A DNA stretch of 39,759 bases. Origin: Candidatus Gastranaerophilales bacterium (lineage in GTDB: Bacteria > Cyanobacteriota > Vampirovibrionia > Gastranaerophilales > Gastranaerophilaceae). Each line of letters starts with the position of its first letter. Within the stretch, counting starts at the first letter, position 1. Positions 9,723-18,308 of this stretch are shown here, piece after piece. The stretch covers positions 1 to 39,759 of the forward strand of contig CALUSN010000002.1 in NCBI GenBank assembly GCA_944323435.1, in the 5' to 3' direction. The notes beneath the pieces are model-generated. The model was not told where the DNA came from, did not search any database, and saw nothing but the letters and a program-made list of their open reading frames with translations. Position numbers and translations under genes: made by a program.

Positions 9723-11261
9723 ATGACTAACAGAGTTTTATTATGTATTATGGACGGCTGGGGAATTTCTGCCGGCTCTGAAAAATATGACGCAACAAAA
9801 CTTTCGCATCCTGTACATGTTCAGGAGTTAATAAAAGATTATCCTTCTACAAGAATCCATGCTGATGGCGAATATGTTGGACTTCCGCACGGTCAGATGG
9901 GCAACAGCGAAGTCGGTCACTTAAATTTAGGCGCAGGAAGAGTGGTTTATCAGGATTTATCTAAGATAAACAGAGCTATTAAAGACGGTTCATTCTTCAA
10001 AAATGAAAAATTCCTTGAAGCAATTGAGCATGCCAAAAAGAATAATTCATCACTGCATATTTACGGGCTTGTATCAACCGGCGGTGTACATTCATCTTTA
10101 GACCATGTTTTAGCATTAATAAAGCTTGCAGCAGATGAAGGTTTGGAAAAAGTTTATGTACACGCATTCCTTGACGGGCGTGACACTCCGCCTTCAAGCG
10201 CCTGCACTTATTTACAGACTGTAGAAGATGAATTAAAGAAATACAACCTGCCTCCTGTTGCAACGGTTATCGGAAGATACTACATTATGGACAGAGACAA
10301 CCGTTGGGATAGAGTTGAAAAAGGGTATAACTGCCTGCTATTTGGAGAAGGCGAACAAGCAGCATCTGCTGTAGAAGGTGTTAAAAAATCTTATGAAAAC
10401 GGCGTTACTGATGAATTTGTTCTTCCTACTGCAATTGGCAGCGAAGAAGGGGTAAATGTAAGCAGAATTCACGACAACGATGCAATTATTTTCTTTAACT
10501 ACAGACCTGATAGGGCAAGAGAAATTACAAAAGCTATCAATTTCAAGGACTTTGACGGATTCAGCCGCAAAAAAGTTCTGAATAACATTTATTACTGCAC
10601 AATGACAAGCTATGATGAGTCATTTAACTTTCCTGTGGCTTTCCCTAAGACTCATTTAAAGAATATTCTCGGGGATGTATTGGAAGCTAACGGAATCAAG
10701 CAGTTCAGAACCGCTGAAACAGAAAAGTATGCACACGTTACGTTCTTCTTTAACGGCGGTATAGACGAACCGCAGCCGCATGAAACAAGAGTTCTTGTTC
10801 CGTCACCTAAAGTTGCAACTTACGATATGCAGCCTGAAATGAGCGCTCCGGCGGTTTGTGAGAATGTATTAAAAGCTATTGAAAATAAAGAATACGGATT
10901 TATTCTGGTTAACTTTGCTAACCCTGATATGGTTGGTCATACAGGCGTAATTGAAGCCGCAACAAAAGCATGTCATGTTGTTGATGAATGTGTAGGTAAA
11001 ATTGCTGAAAAGTGCAAAGAAAATAACGTAACAATGGTACTTACGGCTGATCATGGCAATGCAGAAGTTATGGTTGATGAAACGACAGGCAAACCGCAGA
11101 CAGCACACACAACAAATGAAGTCCCTCTGGTTGTAATTAATGCGCCGGAAAGGGTTGAATTAAAAAATGACGGAGCTTTATGCAATGTTGCGCCGACGGT
11201 TTTGGAGCTTATGGGTATAAAAAAACCGGAAGAAATGGATTGTGACAGTTTAATAAAGTAA
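9723..11261 (+). CDS. gpmI: Phosphoglycerate mutase, 2,3-bisphosphoglycerate-independent
   Basis: GpmI converts 3-phosphoglycerate to 2-phosphoglycerate in glycolysis using a phosphoserine intermediate and two Mn ions. The 512-residue protein has the usual family length. It begins with the metal-binding LCIMDGWG and carries the phosphorylated serine in GQMGNSEVGHLNLG (S62). Later motifs include HAFLDGRDTPP, the RPDRAREI segment, VNFANPDMVGHTG and LTADHGNAE. The start is supported by GAGGAG (9708-9713) nine bases upstream. It stands alone between two repeat-filled gaps. Confidence 0.97.
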   Translation: MTNRVLLCIMDGWGISAGSEKYDATKLSHPVHVQELIKDYPSTRIHADGEYVGLPHGQMGNSEVGHLNLGAGRVVYQDLSKINRAIKDGSFFKNEKFLEAIEHAKKNNSSLHIYGLVSTGGVHSSLDHVLALIKLAADEGLEKVYVHAFLDGRDTPPSSACTYLQTVEDELKKYNLPPVATVIGRYYIMDRDNRWDRVEKGYNCLLFGEGEQAASAVEGVKKSYENGVTDEFVLPTAIGSEEGVNVSRIHDNDAIIFFNYRPDRAREITKAINFKDFDGFSRKKVLNNIYYCTMTSYDESFNFPVAFPKTHLKNILGDVLEANGIKQFRTAETEKYAHVTFFFNGGIDEPQPHETRVLVPSPKVATYDMQPEMSAPAVCENVLKAIENKEYGFILVNFANPDMVGHTGVIEAATKACHVVDECVGKIAEKCKENNVTMVLTADHGNAEVMVDETTGKPQTAHTTNEVPLVVINAPERVELKNDGALCNVAPTVLELMGIKKPEEMDCDSLIK

Positions 11262-11500
11262 CGGGTGAGAGCGGGAATTACCCCTCACCCGCATTCGTAG
11301 CTTTCGCCTTCAGGCTCAAGCACGACTGCTCCCTCTCCCGCAAGGGGGCGAGGGGAATACTATAAGATATCATTGCAATGGATTATCCAAAACAGCCCGA
11401 AGCAATCTTAAACGAGGTTAACTCCTCACCAAAATTTCTAAGTTCGCTAAACGGCGCTCACTATGAAATTCTTCCTTCTCCCGCAAAGGACGGAGGGAAT
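11262..11500. repeat. Mosaic of hairpin repeats between gpmI and the SNF2 helicase
   Basis: Immediately after the gpmI stop, CGGGTGAG (11262-11269) pairs with CTCACCCG (11284-11291). A second hairpin of the type CCCTCTCCCGCAAGGGGGCGAGGG follows at ~11330-11355. The stretch ~11428-11490, with ATTTCTAAGTT and GAAATTCTTCC, is the diverged reverse complement of ~33934-33993. No long T-tract follows the hairpins, so they are not clear terminators. No gene is seen in this gap. Confidence 0.7.
11369..11416. repeat. Decayed fragment of the 130-bp TIR element
   Basis: TATCATTGCAATGG and CAGCCCGAAGCAATC followed by AAACGA match the left half of the 34251-34380 element, with the interior and right end lost or replaced. 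This appears to be a truncated third copy. Confidence 0.55.
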
Positions 11501-11523
11501 ATTACAAAATAAGAGAGAATATA

Positions 11524-14520
11524 ATGTCAGAAACAAAACCTTTAAATATAGACTTATCACTAAAGAAAAACAATGTTGATGAATTTTTCTTCAACTTAAG
11601 CGAAAATCCGGAAGGGTTTAAGAATAAAGATTTCCGCTACACCCTGAGTTTAATTTATCAGCTTGTTGAAGATGAGTTTGAAGGGATTTTTCTCTCTCCT
11701 AATTCTCCGGTCAGAAATACGGATTTTTATCTTATTAATGACGGAACTGCCGAGAATCCAAAGCTAAGCTTTTTTGTAACTCCTACAAACAATTTTCAGT
11801 TTTATTTAAAATCAAAAGGCTCAATGTTCAGGTTTTCTTCTAAAGAAGTTAACGGTGAAATCGGGTATATTATGCCTCTGGATTTGGTTTTAGATTACTT
11901 TGGCGGGTTTGGAGAAATTGTTGATTTTTCATACTTAACAAGAACTTTTGCGTATTTTAACAAACTTACGCATTTTGTTATGAAACTGATTGAAAAATTA
12001 TACTTTATTCCGTCCGTGCACAGAAGAGAAACTTCTGCAGGAAGTTCGTTCAGAATCGTGTACGAGCCGATTATTTCAAACAAAGAGTCCGCAAAAATAA
12101 TAAATGAACTGGAAAAGAATCTTCCCGAGAATTTGTTTATAAAAGGTGTTCAGCCAAAAAACTTTGTTGAGAGGTTTGTAAGAGAGTATTTGAATTACCT
12201 TATATACAAATTTTTAGGAATAAAAGCGTACAGATTCAAAGACATCAAATCAGGACATTATATGATAAAAGACCTTGAGCAGCGCTGTCTGATGAAAGGT
12301 AAAGATGTTGCGGAAAATATAGCCCAGTGGTTTGATGAATTGTATCTCGGCAAATATGATCTCATTCCGTTCTTTAAAGTTAATAAAATAAGTGATGATG
12401 AGTTTGAATTAAAAATACATATCAAAAATAGAAAAACAAATGAATGCATACTTCTTGATGATTTGTACGAAAAAGACAAAATTTGGGATTTGGATACAGA
12501 GGATATCGGTAAGATTATTGAAAAGCAGCTCAATTATGCTGTACGCTATATGCCTGAACTTGAGACTCTGTTTGAAGATGAGGACAAGTTATCGCTGACA
12601 TTAAGCCTGAATGAAGTATACAAAATCATTGCACAAACTGCTTACTATCTTCAAAAAGCCCAGATTGAAGTAATTCTGCCGGATGAATTAACAAATATTA
12701 TTATCCCGAGAGCTTCAATTAATGCAAAAGTCAAAGCTTCACGCTCGGCTGACTTAATGCAGATATTTAATACGGTGTCATCAAGTGCTATTTCACTTGA
12801 TGATATTTTAGAATTTTCCTACGAAGTGTCACTTGGTGATGAAAAAATTTCACTGGAGGAATTTAACAAACTTGTTAATGAGAGCAACGGACTTATTCAA
12901 TACAACGGCAAATACATTCTTGTAGATAAAGCTGAGGGGCTTAAATTAATAGACCAGATAAAGAATGCTAATCACAAGAAAATGACGCGGCTGGAACTTA
13001 TACACGCCTCTATGTCCGGTCAGCTTCAAAATTATGATTTTAATTATGATGAAGCTTATGCAAACGTTATAAAAGACTTTGCAAAACCGGTTGAAGTCTC
13101 CCAGCCGGAAGAATTGAAGGGCGAATTAAGAGCTTATCAGATGACCGGTTTGAAATGGCTCTGGACAAATGTTTCTAAAGGTTTCGGCTGCTGCATGGCA
13201 GACGATATGGGGTTAGGTAAAACAATTCAGGTAATAAGTTTAATTCTGAAACTTAAAGAAGAAAAGAAGCTTAAGGCTCCGGTTCTTGTTATTTGCCCTA
13301 CAACACTTATGGGTAACTGGATGAAAGAGCTGCAGATGTTTGCTCCGTCGCTTAAAGCTGCAACATATCACGGGCTTGACAGAAAACTGGACTTAAAAAA
13401 TGATGTAATCTTAACAACTTATGCAATTATGCGAATTGATGTTGAAGAGATGAAAAAGCAAAGCTGGGGTATGGTAATCGTTGATGAAGCGCAAAACATC
13501 AAAAACCCTGATACAGCGCAGACTCTTGCAATAAAATCTTTGAAATCCGACATTAAAATCGCAATGACCGGTACTCCGGTTGAAAACAGGCTTACAGAGC
13601 TATGGAGTATATTTGATTTTATTAATAAAGGTTATTTAGGCTCTCTAAAAGAGTTTCAGAAGAGTTATGCCGTTCCAATTGAGCGTTTTAAAGAGACCTC
13701 GAGAGCGTCAAAGCTTAAACTCTCAATATCGCCGTTTGTTTTGAGAAGATTAAAAACCGACAAGCACGTTATATCAGACCTTCCGGACAAAATGGTTATG
13801 AATGACTATTGCTATCTGGCTAAACCGCAGGCAATTTTGTATGAAAAAACACTTAATGAAATGATGGAAAAGATAAGCGGGTTTACGGGTGTAAACAGAA
13901 GAGGTAATATTTTTAAACTTATTACTGCCTTGAAACAAATCTGCAATCATCCTTATCATTTCTTAAAAAGCGGTGAGATGTCAAAAGAGCTCTCCGGCAA
14001 AACTGAAAAGTGTGTTTCTCTTGTACAGAGTATTTTAGACAATAATGAAAAGACGCTTATATTTACGCAATATAAAGAAATGGGAGACCTGTTAACAAAA
14101 ATTCTCTCAGAAGAATGCGCAACAGAGCCGTCGTTCTTCCACGGTTCATTAACGGTTCCGCAAAGAGAAAATCTTATTGACGATTTTCAAAATAATGATA
14201 ACAGAAAAATTATGATTCTTTCTCTTAAAGCAGGCGGAACAGGTTTGAACCTTACGAGTGCTACAAACGTTATTCATTATGATCTCTGGTGGAATCCGGC
14301 AGTAGAAGAGCAGGCTACAGACAGAACTTACCGTATCGGTCAGGATAAGAATGTTATGGTGCACAGGCTTATAACATTAGGAACTTTTGAAGAAAAAATT
14401 GACGAGATGCTGAAATCTAAAAAAGAACTGGCAGATATTGCGGTCTATGAAGGCGAAAAGATTATTACAGAGCTTTCTGATCAGGAAATTTACGACATAT
14501 TCTCACTCTCTGCAGGATAG
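11524..14520 (+). CDS. SNF2/RapA-family DNA-dependent ATPase (helicase-like)
   Basis: This is a 998-residue Swi2/Snf2 superfamily 2 ATPase. The N-terminal ~530 residues are a long accessory region without an obvious zinc-binding SWIM motif. The motor follows: Walker A DDMGLGKT (from D560), motif II DEAQ (654-657), MTGTPVENRLTELWSIFDF, the KQICNHP segment, then the second lobe with LSLKAGGTGLNL and ATDRTYRIGQ (~931). Such bacterial proteins translocate on DNA and remodel protein-DNA complexes; E. coli RapA recycles RNA polymerase. Which role applies here cannot be told. AGAGAGA lies just upstream of the ATG. The coding region ends in a run of eight G spanning the stop codon. Confidence 0.92.
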   Translation: MSETKPLNIDLSLKKNNVDEFFFNLSENPEGFKNKDFRYTLSLIYQLVEDEFEGIFLSPNSPVRNTDFYLINDGTAENPKLSFFVTPTNNFQFYLKSKGSMFRFSSKEVNGEIGYIMPLDLVLDYFGGFGEIVDFSYLTRTFAYFNKLTHFVMKLIEKLYFIPSVHRRETSAGSSFRIVYEPIISNKESAKIINELEKNLPENLFIKGVQPKNFVERFVREYLNYLIYKFLGIKAYRFKDIKSGHYMIKDLEQRCLMKGKDVAENIAQWFDELYLGKYDLIPFFKVNKISDDEFELKIHIKNRKTNECILLDDLYEKDKIWDLDTEDIGKIIEKQLNYAVRYMPELETLFEDEDKLSLTLSLNEVYKIIAQTAYYLQKAQIEVILPDELTNIIIPRASINAKVKASRSADLMQIFNTVSSSAISLDDILEFSYEVSLGDEKISLEEFNKLVNESNGLIQYNGKYILVDKAEGLKLIDQIKNANHKKMTRLELIHASMSGQLQNYDFNYDEAYANVIKDFAKPVEVSQPEELKGELRAYQMTGLKWLWTNVSKGFGCCMADDMGLGKTIQVISLILKLKEEKKLKAPVLVICPTTLMGNWMKELQMFAPSLKAATYHGLDRKLDLKNDVILTTYAIMRIDVEEMKKQSWGMVIVDEAQNIKNPDTAQTLAIKSLKSDIKIAMTGTPVENRLTELWSIFDFINKGYLGSLKEFQKSYAVPIERFKETSRASKLKLSISPFVLRRLKTDKHVISDLPDKMVMNDYCYLAKPQAILYEKTLNEMMEKISGFTGVNRRGNIFKLITALKQICNHPYHFLKSGEMSKELSGKTEKCVSLVQSILDNNEKTLIFTQYKEMGDLLTKILSEECATEPSFFHGSLTVPQRENLIDDFQNNDNRKIMILSLKAGGTGLNLTSATNVIHYDLWWNPAVEEQATDRTYRIGQDKNVMVHRLITLGTFEEKIDEMLKSKKELADIAVYEGEKIITELSDQEIYDIFSLSAG

Positions 14521-14637
14521 GGGGGGGAAAATATAAATATAATCAGGTTGATTTGTGTGACTGCAAGTCAAGGGTATTTAATTATAGCGGTTAAACAGTT
14601 ACTCAAAGGATAAAATAGGGGATATACAGGAGAATAC
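14521..14637. other. Short intergenic gap starting with a G-tract
   Basis: The last G of the helicase TAG stop codon and the next seven bases form a run of eight G (14520-14527). The rest is AT-rich with GGAG before the next ATG; no other feature is seen. Confidence 0.5.
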
Positions 14638-15384
14638 ATGATAAATTCTTTAGTTAATTCATATTCGTTTTTGTTTGATAATGTAATTTTTTATTTGTTA
14701 ATAATTTTGCTTATCATTGTTTTTATTACCCTGAGAAAAATAAATCCCAAAACAAAAAGCTATAAGAAAAATAAATTTATTTTAACTTTGATTTTCTTAT
14801 TTATTGTGTACTCTTTTTTCCCGTATTATTTTGAAAACAGAGCAAGAAATTACCTGAAGCAGACCCCTAAAAACATTGAAAAAGCAATACGGAATAGAGA
14901 ATTGGCTGCAAAATTATCTATTAATCCTTTTGAAAAAAATATGCTGTATAACCACCTGACAGCTTTGTATTTTCTAAAAAAAGATTACAAATCAGGAATC
15001 AAAGCGCATGAAAAAGGTTGTAAAATTATTAAAAATCAGGAACTCATAAGCACTTTTATAGTATCTAAAACATACATAAAACTCGGAGATTATGACAATG
15101 CAATAAAAGTGTTATTGAATAAAAATAATGTTGAAAAAAATGATTTAAATAAAATGCTGATTTATAGTGAAATCAGTAAAACATTTATAGAATTAAAATC
15201 TTACAAACTTGCATACAATTATATAAATGAATACTTCAAACTATACAATAAACATCGTTGTTTAATGAATCCGCCCTGTGAGATGGTAAAAAGGCGGGTA
15301 GATCTTTCTAAAAAAATTAACAGGCAGGATTTTGTAAAAAAAGATGAAGAGTATCTAAGCAAATACTGTAAAATAAGGAAATAA
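14638..15384 (+). CDS. TPR-like membrane protein of unknown function
   Basis: The 248 residues start with two hydrophobic helices (~17-32 and ~47-63), then a soluble region built of helix pairs of TPR type (for example LYNHLTALYFLKKDYKSGIKAHEKG and YIKLGDYDNAIKVLL). The soluble part is predicted to lie on one side of the membrane as a protein-binding scaffold. The lysine- and asparagine-rich composition is more AT-biased than neighbouring housekeeping genes. The start is supported by GGAG about nine bases upstream. The stop is four bases before the histidine kinase start, so the two are very likely cotranscribed and may work together. No family name can be given. Confidence 0.75.
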   Translation: MINSLVNSYSFLFDNVIFYLLIILLIIVFITLRKINPKTKSYKKNKFILTLIFLFIVYSFFPYYFENRARNYLKQTPKNIEKAIRNRELAAKLSINPFEKNMLYNHLTALYFLKKDYKSGIKAHEKGCKIIKNQELISTFIVSKTYIKLGDYDNAIKVLLNKNNVEKNDLNKMLIYSEISKTFIELKSYKLAYNYINEYFKLYNKHRCLMNPPCEMVKRRVDLSKKINRQDFVKKDEEYLSKYCKIRK

Positions 15385-15388
15385 TTTT

Positions 15389-16639
15389 ATGCCATTGTTA
15401 ACTCCTGAAAAAATTCTTAAAGCATTACCGTCTTTGTTTGAGATTAATATTACCGAAGCTCAAACAGGAGTAAACTTATTCAGAAAGCTTGAAAAATTTC
15501 TGATTTTTGATGAAGGGTTTATTTATTTTGTAAACCCAGACAGCTTGCAGTTAAAATATACATATAAAAAAAATCGAATAAAAGACGATACAGTATATCC
15601 GGTAAATGAAAGGTTAAAAAAAATTATTTTTTCAAAAGAGGGCTCTATATTAAACCCGTCGGATATGCTTATTAAAACCCTTGGATTAAAAGATTCAGGC
15701 TCTTTTCTGGTTTCTAAAATAGCTATCAAATCAACAGTGTTCGGGATTATTGTACTAGCGAAAAAAGAAATCAACTTTTATAAACATGAGGATTTAGAAG
15801 CACTTGAAGCTGCTTCTGCAATACTTTCTTACGTACTTAAAGATTCAGAACTTTCTAATGTGTTTAAATTGCAGCTAAAAGCTTTAAAAGACGGCATAAT
15901 CGAAAAAAATAAAGCGTACAAGACAATAAAAGAACAAAACGAAAAAATTCTGGAAGCCGATAAAGTCAAAAACGAGTTTCTGGCAAATGTATCGCACGAG
16001 CTTAGAACTCCATTGAATTCAATACTCGGATTTTCTGATATATTATCAACTCGGCTATACGGGAATTTAAATCAAAAGCAGGAAGAGTATATCAATGATA
16101 TTAAGGTTTCAGCGACACATCTTCTCGGGATGATAAATGAAATCTTAGATATGTCTAAAATAGAAGCCAATGCAATGAAGATAGTGAAAAGCTCCTTCTG
16201 GATATCAAGGGCGGTTGATGAAGCCTGCAATATTCTTATGCCGCTTGCTCAGAAAAAAAATATTATATTAAATAAAGATATGCCGGTTGATTTTGAAGTG
16301 TTTGCCGATTATCAAAAAATCCAGCAGATTTTGTACAATCTTATAAGTAATGCTGTTAAATATTCACCTGAAAACGATACGGTCGATATTACAGTTACAG
16401 CGAATGATGAAGCTTTTAAAATCTCTGTTCACGATAACGGCATTGGAATTGATAAAAAATACCACGGTAAAATTTTTGCTAAATTCGTACAATTAGACAG
16501 CGCATATACGAAAAAAGAAAGCTCAACAGGCTTAGGACTTACAATTACAAAAGAGCTTGTGGAGCTTCATGAAGGCAAAATTTCTTTGATGAGTGAGGTA
16601 AATAACGGCTCAACATTTATTGTTGAGATTCCGTTTTAG
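15389..16639 (+). CDS. Sensor histidine kinase with N-terminal GAF-like domain
   Basis: This 416-residue kinase has no membrane segment. Residues ~1-150 look like a GAF-type sensing domain (SGSFLVSKIAIKSTVFGIIVLAKK, ALEAASAILSYVL), followed by a coiled linker. The H-box is NVSHELRTPLNSILGFSDIL, with the phospho-accepting histidine at 203. Catalytic boxes follow: NLISNAVKYSP (N), VHDNGIGID (G1), FAKFVQLD (F) and TGLGLTITKEL (G2). The architecture resembles cyanobacterial cytosolic hybrid-type sensors. No response regulator is adjacent; the nearest two are ~13 kb away at 29223-30493 on the other strand. It lies four bases after the TPR membrane protein gene and overlaps the convergent calpain-like gene by 23 bases. 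Confidence 0.93.
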   Translation: MPLLTPEKILKALPSLFEINITEAQTGVNLFRKLEKFLIFDEGFIYFVNPDSLQLKYTYKKNRIKDDTVYPVNERLKKIIFSKEGSILNPSDMLIKTLGLKDSGSFLVSKIAIKSTVFGIIVLAKKEINFYKHEDLEALEAASAILSYVLKDSELSNVFKLQLKALKDGIIEKNKAYKTIKEQNEKILEADKVKNEFLANVSHELRTPLNSILGFSDILSTRLYGNLNQKQEEYINDIKVSATHLLGMINEILDMSKIEANAMKIVKSSFWISRAVDEACNILMPLAQKKNIILNKDMPVDFEVFADYQKIQQILYNLISNAVKYSPENDTVDITVTANDEAFKISVHDNGIGIDKKYHGKIFAKFVQLDSAYTKKESSTGLGLTITKELVELHEGKISLMSEVNNGSTFIVEIPF

Positions 16640-17387
16640 CAAGATCGCCGTTAAAATACCCGACAATAAATTTAAAGGTTCTTAAAGCCGTATCAATACT
16701 CATTGTTTTCGGATTATTCCCGCGTTTTTCTTTTACTGTTATTGTATTGTTATTCAAATCCACATCCTCTACGACATACACATGCCAGGTTCTGCCGTCA
16801 AGCATTTTTACACCTGTTCCCATTACAAAGCTATGGTCTTTTTCTTTATCCATGCGCTCAAAAAGCGCCATTACCTGCTCTCTATATCCTTCCAAATCTA
16901 CATTAAAATCTGTTTCACCGATAACATGTGGCTCTTTTCCCGTAAGAATTTTCATAAAATGAGAAGGTATATTGTTTTCAAATCTGTATGTTTTAAAATT
17001 ATCCGTCACTCTGCAAATCCACGGCTTTGATTTGTATTTCTTTTCATACTCGGCAACCGATATGTCCATACTTCTGATAATTTCATTTGACTGTTGTTTA
17101 TAGAGTTTCTCATATCCGTCAACGACTGCATTTGTCGGGATTGTATATTTTTCTTTTTCTCCGTTATTTTTGTACAAATAACAATTAATCAATTTTGGAT
17201 TATTGTCATCATATTCAATTTGCTCTTTTAGAATTTTTCTGCCGTTAGGTGTGCGTGAAAGAGTTTCCAGCGTTGTCATAAGATAACAGTCGCTAAAATA
17301 TTGTTTAGCATGCTCAAAACCGTCAATATCCTTATCAGAAATTGACGCCTTAAACACAGGATAAGCAGTATTAATACAACCCAGCAT
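16617..17387 (-). CDS. Calpain-like cysteine protease candidate
   Basis: I assign this from motif resemblance only. The 256-residue protein contains KQYFSDCYLMTTLETLSRTP near the N-terminus, similar to the calpain motif around the nucleophile (QGxxGDCWLLAAIASL), with C34 as candidate nucleophile. The second half has DHSFVMGTG (H185) and TWHVYVVEDVD (H202), followed ~22 residues later by RGNN (N224/N225), like the His and Asn region of calpain and papain folds. There is no signal peptide or membrane helix. No good Shine-Dalgarno precedes the ATG, but a later start would remove the cysteine. It could alternatively be an inactive relative or another papain-like fold. Confidence 0.6.
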   Translation of the reverse strand: MLGCINTAYPVFKASISDKDIDGFEHAKQYFSDCYLMTTLETLSRTPNGRKILKEQIEYDDNNPKLINCYLYKNNGEKEKYTIPTNAVVDGYEKLYKQQSNEIIRSMDISVAEYEKKYKSKPWICRVTDNFKTYRFENNIPSHFMKILTGKEPHVIGETDFNVDLEGYREQVMALFERMDKEKDHSFVMGTGVKMLDGRTWHVYVVEDVDLNNNTITVKEKRGNNPKTMSIDTALRTFKFIVGYFNGDLAKTESQQ

Positions 17388-17417
17388 ATATATATTAAAT
17401 AAAAAAAATGTTCATTA

Positions 17418-17446
17418 TTGATAAATTATTGCAAAAATGTTACAAT
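17418..17446 (+). promoter_or_regulatory. Sigma70-type promoter of rpiB operon
   Basis: TTGATA (17418-17423), a 17-base spacer and TACAAT (17441-17446). Transcription would start about 17453, just before the GAGGG ribosome site (17456-17460). Confidence 0.65.
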
Positions 17447-17469
17447 TGTTACAAAGAGGGAATTTAGAC

Positions 17470-17901
17470 ATGAAAATAATAGTAGGCTCTGACCACGGAG
17501 GATTCAGCCTTAAAACGATAATAGCAGCTCATCTTGAACAGCAGGGAATAGCTGTAGAAGATGTAGGATGCTATAGTGAGGATTCGTGTGATTATCCTGT
17601 TATTGCAAAAGAAGTCGCTAAAAAAGTTCTTTTAGAGGCAGGAAGGGGAATTCTTGTTTGCGGAACCGGTATCGGGATGTCTATTGCTGCTAATAAATTT
17701 AAAGGTATAAGAGCCTCATTATGCAGCGATACTTATTCCGCTAGAATGACAAGAAAACACAATAATTCAAATGTTCTCTGCCTTGGAGAAAGGGTCATCG
17801 GTCCGGGGTTGGCACTGGATATAGTAGATGAATGGCTCGTTACCGATTTTGAAGGCGGTAGACACGAAAGAAGAGTAAATATGCTGGAGCTGGAAGAATG
17901 A
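17470..17901 (+). CDS. rpiB: Ribose-5-phosphate isomerase B
   Basis: RpiB interconverts ribose 5-phosphate and ribulose 5-phosphate in the pentose phosphate pathway. The start at 17470 gives 143 residues beginning MKIIVGSDHGGF, with GAGGG nine bases upstream; an upstream ATG at 17437 would overlap the -10 box. Signature residues are GSDHGG, the catalytic-base cysteine in LVCGTGIGMSIAANK (C64) and TRKHNNSNVLCLG. The length is normal (E. coli RpiB is ~149). The stop overlaps the rsfS start by four bases (ATGA), indicating translational coupling. It heads an apparent operon rpiB-rsfS-TPR-Tic20-like. Confidence 0.95.
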   Translation: MKIIVGSDHGGFSLKTIIAAHLEQQGIAVEDVGCYSEDSCDYPVIAKEVAKKVLLEAGRGILVCGTGIGMSIAANKFKGIRASLCSDTYSARMTRKHNNSNVLCLGERVIGPGLALDIVDEWLVTDFEGGRHERRVNMLELEE

Positions 17902-18305
17902 GTGAAGATATAACTTCTTACAAATTTGCCTGTATTGCGGCAAGATTTTTAGAAGAAAAAATTGCAAAAGATATTTCTATACTAAATATAAGTAATGTTT
18001 CTTCTTTTGCTGATTATTTTGTAATATGCTCAGCCCAGACTAATACACAGGTAAAATCACTTACTGAAAATCTTACAGATAAAGTGAAACAGACTTTTGG
18101 CAGACTGCCGATAGGAAGAGAAAATGATGCTAAAAACCGCTGGAATCTTATAGATTATGGTGATGTGGTCATACATATTCTTCATCAGGAAGAAAGAGCT
18201 GCCTACGCCATAGAAAAATTCTGGAATCACGCTTTCAGCATTCCGCAGGAAAAATGGATGGAAGAATCAAAAGAATACTCAGAATACGAAAATATTGAGA
18301 GATAA
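17898..18305 (+). CDS. rsfS: Ribosomal silencing factor RsfS (Iojap family)
   Basis: RsfS binds ribosomal protein uL14 and blocks joining of the subunits when nutrients are scarce. The 135-residue protein shows the family hallmarks: ISNVSSFADYFVICSAQTNTQ, GRENDAKNRWNLIDYGDVVIHIL and the following REAYxIEKFWNHA-like helix. A C-terminal ~20-residue acidic extension (KWMEESKEYSEYENIER) is present. It is coupled to rpiB by an ATGA overlap and followed after three bases by the TPR gene, so it is part of the same transcription unit. Confidence 0.94.
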   Translation: MSEDITSYKFACIAARFLEEKIAKDISILNISNVSSFADYFVICSAQTNTQVKSLTENLTDKVKQTFGRLPIGRENDAKNRWNLIDYGDVVIHILHQEERAAYAIEKFWNHAFSIPQEKWMEESKEYSEYENIER

Positions 18306-18308
18306 GAA

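Noticed and set aside
11262-11291. Terminator of gpmI
   Set aside because: A hairpin is present but no T-tract follows, and the sequence is part of the dispersed GC-rich repeat family.
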